DNA of 9,728 nt from Tissierellales bacterium (lineage in GTDB: Bacteria > Bacillota > Clostridia > Tissierellales > JASKZW01): NCBI GenBank assembly GCA_030152145.1, contig JASLIL010000081.1:1-9728 (forward strand), read 5' to 3'. Position numbers and translations under genes: made by a program. The notes beneath the pieces are model-generated. The model did no database searches. It saw nothing but the letters and a program-made list of their open reading frames with translations, and was not told the DNA's origin. Below, one piece after another: positions 1 through 4,867 of this stretch. Positions within the stretch are counted from its first letter, which is position 1. Each line of letters begins with the position of its first letter.

Positions 1-380
1 ACTATGAAGAATATGAGGAAGAATATGAGGAAGAAGATTTAGAAGACTATACTGTAAACTCAAGTCCGAAGAGTAGTAAAATAGTTAATATCCATACAGC
101 ATCAAATATGAAGCTAGTAATTCATGAGCCATTAAACTATGAAGATGCACCAGTTATAGTTGATGACTTAAAATCTAGAAAAACTGTAGTGGTAAATTTA
201 GAGCAGCTTGATGCTGGTATAAAAAGAAAGATATTTGACTTTATTAATGGTGGACTTTATTCTCTAGAAGGTAATATTCAAAAAGTAACTACAGATATTT
301 TTATATTAGCACCTAAAAATGTGGATATTGATGGTAACCTAAGAGATGAGATAAAAAACAAGGGCGTATTCAACTGGTAA
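1..380 (+). CDS. sepF: Cell division protein SepF, 5' end missing
   Basis: SepF is a cytoplasmic division protein that bundles FtsZ filaments and tethers the Z ring to the membrane. The reading frame is open from base 3 to the TAA at 378-380, giving 125 visible residues; the start lies before the window. The first part is a very acidic Tyr/Glu linker followed by a Ser/Lys stretch, as in the SepF linker between the N-terminal membrane helix and the core. The core (about 90 residues) shows the family pattern VVVNLEQLD, KIFDFINGG, a Gly-containing turn and IQKVTTDIFILAPKNV. The ATG at 108 is an internal Met: the frame continues upstream and no Shine-Dalgarno precedes it. Family length is usually about 150 residues, so the missing part should be mainly the membrane-binding helix. 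ylmG follows after 18 nt, the usual neighbour. The identification is secure; only the N-terminus is unknown. Confidence 0.95.
   Translation, partial: YEEYEEEYEEEDLEDYTVNSSPKSSKIVNIHTASNMKLVIHEPLNYEDAPVIVDDLKSRKTVVVNLEQLDAGIKRKIFDFINGGLYSLEGNIQKVTTDIFILAPKNVDIDGNLRDEIKNKGVFNW
9..32 (+). repeat. 12-bp exact tandem repeat in the sepF linker
   Basis: Two exact copies of GAATATGAGGAA lie head to tail (9-20 and 21-32) and a partial Glu-rich continuation follows. The repeat is in frame with sepF and encodes repeated acidic Glu/Tyr residues of the flexible linker. It probably arose by slippage; because the unit is a multiple of three, copy number changes would only alter linker length. Confidence 0.8.
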
Positions 381-398
381 TTAGAGAAGGAAGATAAT

Positions 399-665
399 AT
401 GGTAACTATATATAGATCAGTATCAACACTTTTTGGAATTATAAGAACATTAATACTAGTTAGGATAGCTTTTTCCTGGCTTAATATTGGGGTACATACT
501 ACCATTGGAAGGTTTGTGTACGATATGACAGAACCTGTTCTTTATCCTGCAAAGCTTTTGCTGTCTAAATTAGGCTTAGATAGAGGAATGCTTGATTTTT
601 CTCCTATGCTGGCTATTTTAATGCTTGAGCTAATTTTGGAAATACTTAGGAGTTTGATCTTCTAA
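399..665 (+). CDS. ylmG: YggT/YlmG family membrane protein
   Basis: This small (88 residue) integral membrane protein belongs to the YggT/YlmG family, which is genetically linked to cell division and membrane organisation; its molecular activity is not established. The sequence shows a hydrophobic helix at about residues 8-27, a central segment with the family motifs SW (26-27) and TEPVLYP (44-50), a DFSP motif (66-69) and a second hydrophobic helix at about 69-88. The length is typical for the single-copy form. The start ATG at 399 has a Shine-Dalgarno-like AAGGAAG 5 nt upstream. It lies 18 nt after sepF, and its TAA stop shares one base with the ATG of ylmH, so it is surely cotranscribed with both. 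The family call is strong; the function remains inferred from context. Confidence 0.9.
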   Translation: MVTIYRSVSTLFGIIRTLILVRIAFSWLNIGVHTTIGRFVYDMTEPVLYPAKLLLSKLGLDRGMLDFSPMLAILMLELILEILRSLIF

Positions 666-1450
666 TGTATATAAACAAGGATGATTATCTTGGGCATATT
701 AATGATGAGGAACAGGTTTTAAATATGAAGAGGATTCTGGATAAACTTGAGATGAGTTTAAATAATCATACTGTGGAAACTACAGACTTTCTCAATCCTT
801 ATGAAGTTAAATTGGCAGAGTCTATTTTAAATAGGTTTATGGATTTAGGATACAGAGTCTATGGTGGCTCAGAGCAGAGCGAAAGAAAACTTATATCTAT
901 TTATCCAGAGTATTATTATTTTACTGATGAGGATTTGGAATTAAAGGCCTTAGAGATTAAGAATTTTACACCTAAGCTTAGCCATAGAGATTTCTTAGGA
1001 GCTATTTTAGCCCTTGGAATTGTTAGAGATAAGGTTGGAGATATAATAATTCATGAGGACAGGGCCTATGTTCTCTTAAAGAGAGAAATATTTGACTATG
1101 TCTTATATAATCTAGAAAAAATAGGGAGAGAAAATATAGAAGTAAGGCCTGTAAATCTTGGAGAAGTCTTGCCAATGAAGGAAGACTATAGTGAAAAATC
1201 AAGTACTGTATCTTCTCTGAGAATAGACTCTATAATTGGCTTGGCCTATAATCTTTCAAGGAATGATAGTCAAAGGCTTGTTAAGAATTCTAGAGTTAAA
1301 ATTAATTGGAAACCTATAGAGAAAAATTCCATAGAGCTTAATAGTGGTGATTTAATTTCAGTTAAGGGATTTGGTAGATTTATTCTACACTCTATAGATG
1401 GAATTACTAGGAAGGATAGGATAAGGGTGACTGTTAGATTAATAAAATAA
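665..1450 (+). CDS. ylmH: YlmH, S4-domain RNA-binding protein
   Basis: YlmH is a cytoplasmic RNA-binding protein of the division-cluster (ylm) operon. Work in Bacillus subtilis has linked it to the large ribosomal subunit and to ribosome-associated quality control. The 261-residue product has the usual length. The N-terminal half carries the family block FLNPYE (42-47) and the signature HRDFLGAILALGIVRDKVGD (107-126). A C-terminal S4 domain runs from about residue 183 (SSLRIDSI) through VKNSRVKINWKPI to DLISVKGFGRFI near 240, the fold that binds structured RNA. The ATG overlaps the ylmG stop in a TAATG arrangement; the nearest Shine-Dalgarno, AGGAG at 648-652, is 12 nt upstream and rather distant, so translation is probably coupled to ylmG. 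divIVA follows after 14 nt. The assignment is firm. Confidence 0.93.
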   Translation: MYINKDDYLGHINDEEQVLNMKRILDKLEMSLNNHTVETTDFLNPYEVKLAESILNRFMDLGYRVYGGSEQSERKLISIYPEYYYFTDEDLELKALEIKNFTPKLSHRDFLGAILALGIVRDKVGDIIIHEDRAYVLLKREIFDYVLYNLEKIGRENIEVRPVNLGEVLPMKEDYSEKSSTVSSLRIDSIIGLAYNLSRNDSQRLVKNSRVKINWKPIEKNSIELNSGDLISVKGFGRFILHSIDGITRKDRIRVTVRLIK

Positions 1451-1452
1451 AT

Positions 1453-1458
1453 GGAGTG
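1453..1458 (+). promoter_or_regulatory. Shine-Dalgarno that fixes the divIVA start
   Basis: GGAGTG lies 6 nt before the ATG at 1465. An in-frame GTG at 1456 falls inside this element and has no ribosome-binding site of its own, so the ATG is the better start. This also gives the N-terminus MITPFDI typical of DivIVA. Confidence 0.75.
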
Positions 1459-1464
1459 ATTCAT

Positions 1465-2127
1465 ATGATAACGCCTTTTGATATTAAGAATCAAGAATTT
1501 AACAAATCCTTTAGGGGTTATAGTGAAATGGAAGTTGATCAGTTCTTGGATCAAGTAATAAATAGCTATGAGAAAGTTTACAATGAAAATGTTGAACTTA
1601 AGGATCAAATTCTTGTACTGAAGGATAATTTAAAGAAATATAGCAATTTAGAGGAAACAATAAAAGATACTTTATTGGTAGCCCAAACAACAGGAGAGGA
1701 AATTATTAACTCATCTAAGGAGAAGGCGGATTTAATTATAAATGAGGCTGAGTTAAAATCTAAGAAGATCTTGGATTCTTCTATGAGAAGGGCAGAGGAG
1801 TCTGAAAAAGTATATAAGGATTTAATAAGAGAGGCTTCTATTTTCAAGACCAGATATAGGAATTTTATAGAATCTCAGCTTATAACTTTGGAGGACTTTA
1901 AAATAGTTGAAGTTGATGAGAGAAAGAGGCAGTTTGACTTTGAGAATGAGGAAGATAAAAGGCGAATGAAGGAAGAGTTTGAAAAGGAAAGCCAAAGGGC
2001 CAAGGATTTGGAGAAGGAACTAATGGACAAGGTTAAGTTCTTGGAAAAGGAAGTAGGATCCAAGATAATTGAAGACAAACCTAAAGAGGAAGATCAGGAA
2101 GAGAAGGCAGAAAATAGCAATAAGTAG
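1465..2127 (+). CDS. divIVA: Cell division/polarity protein DivIVA
   Basis: DivIVA is a coiled-coil scaffold that binds negatively curved membrane at septa and poles and recruits division and polarity partners. The 220-residue product starts MITPFDI and has the lipid-binding head up to about residue 35: SFRGYSEMEVDQFLDQV (15-31), in which Phe16-Arg17 correspond to the membrane-inserting Phe-Arg pair of the B. subtilis protein. A first coiled coil follows (about 32-75), then the NLEETIKDTLLVAQ block (61-74) and a longer coiled coil to about 140. The last 75 residues are an extremely charged Lys/Glu tail, which is variable in the family. ATG 1465 was preferred over GTG 1456 because of the Shine-Dalgarno position. 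It is the last gene of the sepF-ylmG-ylmH-divIVA unit and is followed by a terminator; ileS, the common next gene, is not here. Confidence 0.95.
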   Translation: MITPFDIKNQEFNKSFRGYSEMEVDQFLDQVINSYEKVYNENVELKDQILVLKDNLKKYSNLEETIKDTLLVAQTTGEEIINSSKEKADLIINEAELKSKKILDSSMRRAEESEKVYKDLIREASIFKTRYRNFIESQLITLEDFKIVEVDERKRQFDFENEEDKRRMKEEFEKESQRAKDLEKELMDKVKFLEKEVGSKIIEDKPKEEDQEEKAENSNK

Positions 2128-2155
2128 TAAATTAGCTTGGAGTCATTTCTCCAAG
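2039..2155 (+). other. Possible alternative pairing segments before aroF (weak)
   Basis: Four short complementary segments alternate. CTTGGA (2040-2045) can pair with TCCAAG (2059-2064), extended to 7 bp by T2039-A2065. The terminator arms CTTGGAG (2136-2142) and CTCCAAG (2149-2155) pair with each other. Segment 2 could instead pair with segment 3 over 6 bp, which would open the terminator. The first two segments are translated as part of divIVA. The layout resembles an attenuator, but six-base matches are easy to find by chance, so this is a weak candidate. Confidence 0.2.
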
Positions 2156-2169
2156 TTTTATTTATTTTA
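2134..2169 (+). terminator. Rho-independent terminator after divIVA
   Basis: The stem CTTGGAG (2136-2142) / CTCCAAG (2149-2155) has a 6-nt loop and can be extended outward by a G-U and an A-U pair. It is followed by TTTTATTTATTTT. It starts 6 nt after the divIVA stop. The run of T ends only about 4 nt before the aroF ribosome-binding region, leaving no room for a promoter downstream of the terminator. Confidence 0.85.
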
Positions 2170-2183
2170 GATTGGAGGATTAG

Positions 2184-2933
2184 ATGACAAAGAGTATAGA
2201 TATAAGAGATGGAGTTTCTATAGGTGGTGGATTTGAGATTATATCAGGCCCCTGTTCTATAGAGAGCCTATCACAACTAGAGGAAGTTTCCTCTAGTTTA
2301 GTAAAGAACAAATTGAAGTTTATTAGGGCTGGGGCCTTTAAACCCAGAACAAATCCAGAATCATTTCAGGGACTGGGGCTAAAGGGCTTTGACTACCTTA
2401 ATGAAATTAGGAATAAGTATAATCTTATAACTGTTTCTGAGGTAATGGATCCTAGAGATATTGAAGCGGCCTTAGAGAATATAGATATAATCCAAGTTGG
2501 TACTAGGAATATGTATAACTATTCCCTTTTAAAGGAGCTTGGTAGGATAGATAAGCCAATTCTTCTAAAGAGAGGAATGTCAGCTACTATATCTGAGTGG
2601 ATAAATGCTTCAGAGTATATAAGAAAGGCTGGAAATGAAAAGGTCATTATGTGTGAAAGAGGGATTAGAACCTTTGAAACCTATACAAGAAACACCCTGG
2701 ATCTTATGACTATTCCTATAATCAAGAAGGAAACGGATCTACCTATTATAATTGATCCAAGTCATGGAACTGGAAGGAAGGAGCTTATCTTGCCAGCTTC
2801 TATAGCTGCAAAGGCTATGGGTGCTGATGGTATTATGGTGGAAATTCACCCAAGACCTAAAGAAGCCTTTTCCGATGGAGATCAATCTCTAAACCTAGAA
2901 GAGTTTGAAGACTTCCTATTAAATCTTAGATAA
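2184..2933 (+). CDS. aroF: DAHP synthase, short type I-beta form
   Basis: 3-Deoxy-7-phosphoheptulonate synthase condenses phosphoenolpyruvate with erythrose 4-phosphate, the first step of the shikimate pathway, in the cytoplasm. Visible signatures are SGPCSIES (21-28), the substrate-binding GAFKPRTNPESFQGLG (50-65), VGTRN (105-109), LLKRGMSATISEW (127-139), CERGIRTFE (157-165), DPSHGTGRKE (191-200) and VEIHPRP (219-225). The expected metal ligands are present: Cys24, His194, Glu220, Asp231. At 249 residues the protein is only the catalytic barrel: the N-terminal ferredoxin-like regulatory domain of the Thermotoga form and the chorismate mutase fusion of the Bacillus form are both absent. KDO-8-phosphate synthase, a relative, is ruled out by the KPRTNP and CERGIRTFE blocks. 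GGAGG lies 5 nt before the ATG. A terminator precedes the gene and lspA follows after 14 nt; no other shikimate gene is in view. Confidence 0.93.
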   Translation: MTKSIDIRDGVSIGGGFEIISGPCSIESLSQLEEVSSSLVKNKLKFIRAGAFKPRTNPESFQGLGLKGFDYLNEIRNKYNLITVSEVMDPRDIEAALENIDIIQVGTRNMYNYSLLKELGRIDKPILLKRGMSATISEWINASEYIRKAGNEKVIMCERGIRTFETYTRNTLDLMTIPIIKKETDLPIIIDPSHGTGRKELILPASIAAKAMGADGIMVEIHPRPKEAFSDGDQSLNLEEFEDFLLNLR

Positions 2934-2947
2934 GAGGAGGGCTAGCA

Positions 2948-3406
2948 GTGTTACTAATAGCTTTAAGTCTATTGGGACTAGTATTAGATCAAATAACAAA
3001 GTTTTTAGCTCTAGCTGAACTAAAGGATGGAAGAGTAATTAGCATAATAAGAAATTTTTTAGAACTAGAGTATGTTGAAAATTACGGAGCAGCCTTTGGA
3101 ATTCTTGAGAATAAGAGGGTTTTCTTTTACCTGGTTAGCTCTTTGGTTATTGTATTTATAGCTTTTTTTGCCTATAGGAATTACCACTATCTAGCCAATA
3201 CAACTAGAGTGGCCTTGGCCCTTTTACTAGCAGGCTCCCTAGGAAACTTAATTGATAGGGTAAGACTTGGCTATGTTATAGATTTTATAAGTGTTAAATT
3301 TAAAGAAGGCTATAATTTTCCGGTATTTAATGTAGCGGATATGTTTGTTGTTATTGGAACAGGCATTATAATGCTCTTGATTATACTTGAAAGGGAAGAT
3401 TTATAA
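2948..3406 (+). CDS. lspA: Lipoprotein signal peptidase (signal peptidase II)
   Basis: LspA is the membrane aspartyl protease that cleaves signal peptides from prolipoproteins after diacylglyceryl modification of the lipobox cysteine. The 152-residue product has four hydrophobic helices (about 1-21, 58-76, 86-102, 128-147). It shows the family motifs DQITK (14-18), the NYGAAFG block (45-51), GNLIDR (99-104) with catalytic Asp103, and FNVAD (127-131) with catalytic Asp131. The length is normal. Translation starts at GTG 2948, supported by a perfect AGGAGG (2935-2940) 7 nt upstream. The gene sits 14 nt after aroF and its TAA shares a base with the ATG of the pseudouridine synthase gene, the usual lspA-rluD pairing of Firmicutes. 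The call is secure. Confidence 0.96.
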   Translation: MLLIALSLLGLVLDQITKFLALAELKDGRVISIIRNFLELEYVENYGAAFGILENKRVFFYLVSSLVIVFIAFFAYRNYHYLANTTRVALALLLAGSLGNLIDRVRLGYVIDFISVKFKEGYNFPVFNVADMFVVIGTGIIMLLIILEREDL

Positions 3407-4308
3407 TGGAATTAGAATATAAGGGGCCATCAGATAGTCTTAGGTTGGATAAGTTTCTAGTGGATAAGATTCATGGTTATTCTAGGTCCTATCTAGCCAA
3501 GAAAATAAAAGATCAGGCTGTATTGGTAAATGGCCTTAGAGTAAAGCCCAGCTATCTATTGGAAGATGGAGATAAAATAAAAGTAAGAGAACTAGAAGAA
3601 AAGCTTGATTTGATTCCAGAGAAAATGAATCTAGATATAATATATGAAGATGATAGTATTATAGTATTAAATAAGCCAAGAGGTTTGGTTGTTCATCCGG
3701 GAAAAGATAATGAAAGAGGAACCCTAGTAAATGCTTTACTAGCCTATACTGATAGCCTTTCAGACCTGGATGGGGACTTTAGACCTGGAATAGTCCATAG
3801 GCTTGATAAGAATACAGAGGGACTACTAGTTGTAGCAAAAAACAATGAAAGTCATGAATTTTTGAAAAAACAGCTAATGGAAAATAAGATGAAGAGAGAG
3901 TATCTTGCCCTGGTTGAAGGACAGATCTATGGCCAAGGTCAAATAAATCAACCCATAGGTAGGGACCCAAACAACAGGATGAAGATGACAGTTATAGAGG
4001 AGAACTCTAAGCCAGCCCTTACCTTCTATGAGGTCTTGGAAAATTTCCAAGACTATACCTATATAAAGGCAGGGCTTTTTACAGGTAGGATGCACCAGAT
4101 AAGGGTCCACATGAGCTATTTAGGTCATCCTGTTCTTGGAGATTCTATTTATGGTTCACCCTCTAATGACTTTAACTTAAGAGGTCAACTGCTTTGTTCC
4201 TACAAGATAGGCCTTGTCCATCCTCTTACAAAGGAATACATGGAGTTTGAAAATAAGCCTTCTAAGGACTTGCTTAGGGTTTTAAATATATTGAGAAAGG
4301 AGAGCTGA
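3406..4308 (+). CDS. rluD: RluD-family pseudouridine synthase
   Basis: The enzyme isomerises uridine to pseudouridine in RNA, most likely 23S rRNA. The 300-residue product has an N-terminal S4 RNA-binding domain (about 12-60: LRLDKFLVDK, VLVNGLRVKPSYLLEDGDKIKV) and an RluA-type catalytic domain. That domain begins at about residue 77 (IIYEDDSIIVLNKPRGLVVHPG) and includes the active-site block GIVHRLDKNTEGLLVVAK (128-145) with catalytic Asp134 and the GRMHQIRVHM motif near the C-terminal third. KNTEG replaces the more common K-D-T-S-G, but the catalytic Asp and flanking Arg are intact. The ATG overlaps the lspA stop in a TAATG junction, and pyrR begins 1 nt after this stop. Family and position match B. 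subtilis ylyB; the exact rRNA sites modified cannot be read from sequence. Confidence 0.93.
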   Translation: MELEYKGPSDSLRLDKFLVDKIHGYSRSYLAKKIKDQAVLVNGLRVKPSYLLEDGDKIKVRELEEKLDLIPEKMNLDIIYEDDSIIVLNKPRGLVVHPGKDNERGTLVNALLAYTDSLSDLDGDFRPGIVHRLDKNTEGLLVVAKNNESHEFLKKQLMENKMKREYLALVEGQIYGQGQINQPIGRDPNNRMKMTVIEENSKPALTFYEVLENFQDYTYIKAGLFTGRMHQIRVHMSYLGHPVLGDSIYGSPSNDFNLRGQLLCSYKIGLVHPLTKEYMEFENKPSKDLLRVLNILRKES

Positions 4309-4309
4309 C

Positions 4310-4840
4310 ATGGTGGAAAAAGTTCACATACTAGATGATAAGGATATAGGAAGAGTAGTGACTAGGATTTCTCATGAGATTATAGAAAGAAATAAAGGTG
4401 TAGATAATTTAGTTCTTGCAGGTATTAAAACCAGGGGAATTCCTTTTAGTCAGAGGCTGGCTAAGAAAATAGCCTCTATAGAAGGAAAGGAAATTCCTTA
4501 TATAGAACTTGATATATCCCTATACAGAGATGATTTATCAAAAAAATCAATAGAACCTATAGTTACTAAGGTAGACAGTAAGATGGATATTGAGGGGAAG
4601 ATAGTTGTTTTAGTTGATGATGTTATTTACACAGGACGCACTGTAAGATCAGCCCTAGATGCTTTAACTGATCTAGGTAGGGCCTCTAAGGTTCAGCTAG
4701 CAGTTTTAATAGATAGGGGACATAGGGAATTACCCATTAGACCGGATTTCATAGGTAAGAATCTTCCTACTTCAAGAGATGAAATAGTTAGAGTTAAGTT
4801 TAAGGAAATAGATGGAGAGGATGGAGTAACTATAGAATAG
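4310..4840 (+). CDS. pyrR: PyrR, pyrimidine operon attenuator / uracil phosphoribosyltransferase
   Basis: PyrR binds specific loops in pyr mRNA leaders in response to UMP/UTP and promotes termination; many members also convert uracil and PRPP to UMP. The 176-residue protein has the type I phosphoribosyltransferase fold with the PRPP loop VVLVDDVIYTGRT (99-111), the N-terminal block LVLAGIKTRGIPF (34-46) and the PyrR-type C-terminal blocks LIDRGHRELPIRPDFIGKNLPTS and VRVKFKEIDG. The length is typical. AGGAG (4298-4302) within the end of rluD lies 7 nt before the ATG, and only 1 nt separates the genes. Unusually, no pyr structural gene follows: a terminator whose left arm lies in the last codons of pyrR ends the unit. 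If it controls pyr attenuation, it must act in trans on genes elsewhere. The call is firm; the relative weight of the two activities is unknown. Confidence 0.95.
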   Translation: MVEKVHILDDKDIGRVVTRISHEIIERNKGVDNLVLAGIKTRGIPFSQRLAKKIASIEGKEIPYIELDISLYRDDLSKKSIEPIVTKVDSKMDIEGKIVVLVDDVIYTGRTVRSALDALTDLGRASKVQLAVLIDRGHRELPIRPDFIGKNLPTSRDEIVRVKFKEIDGEDGVTIE

Positions 4841-4860
4841 TTGCTTCATCCTCTTTTTTT
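4817..4860 (+). terminator. Strong Rho-independent terminator overlapping the pyrR 3' end
   Basis: A 17-bp stem joins GAGGATGGAGTAACTAT (4817-4833) to ATAGTTGCTTCATCCTC (4837-4853) around an AGA loop, with only two G-U pairs and no mismatch, followed by seven T (4854-4860). The whole left arm, the loop and four bases of the right arm are coding: they include the last seven pyrR codons and the stop. Read on the - strand the two G-U pairs become A-C mismatches and the trailing sequence is not T-rich, so it is a poor terminator for rqcH. Confidence 0.9.
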
Positions 4861-4867
4861 CCTAGAT

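Noticed and set aside
108..380. ATG at 108 as the sepF start
   Set aside because: The frame is open to the window edge with typical SepF linker sequence upstream, and no Shine-Dalgarno precedes this ATG; it is an internal methionine of a truncated gene.
1456..1464. GTG at 1456 as the divIVA start
   Set aside because: It overlaps the GGAGTG ribosome-binding element and would add M-I-H before the family N-terminus; ATG 1465 has proper spacing.
1270..1608. Hydrophobic open frame on the - strand across the ylmH-divIVA junction
   Set aside because: It is antisense to two clear genes, has no ribosome-binding site and resembles no family I know; hydrophobicity arises from the AT-rich complement of Lys/Glu codons.
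2041..2069. Promoter-like TTGGAA, 17 nt, GATAAT in the divIVA 3' end
   Set aside because: The -35 has 4/6 and the -10 begins with G instead of T; any transcript from it would still meet the terminator at 2134-2169 before aroF. Kept only as a remark.
2128..2183. T-box leader remnant before aroF
   Set aside because: The 56-nt gap holds only the terminator and Shine-Dalgarno; there is no specifier stem or the T-box antiterminator consensus.
4805..4853. The pyrR hairpin as a bidirectional terminator that also ends rqcH
   Set aside because: On the - strand the stem has two A-C mismatches and is followed by TCCATCTATTTCC rather than a T-run, so termination of rqcH there is doubtful.
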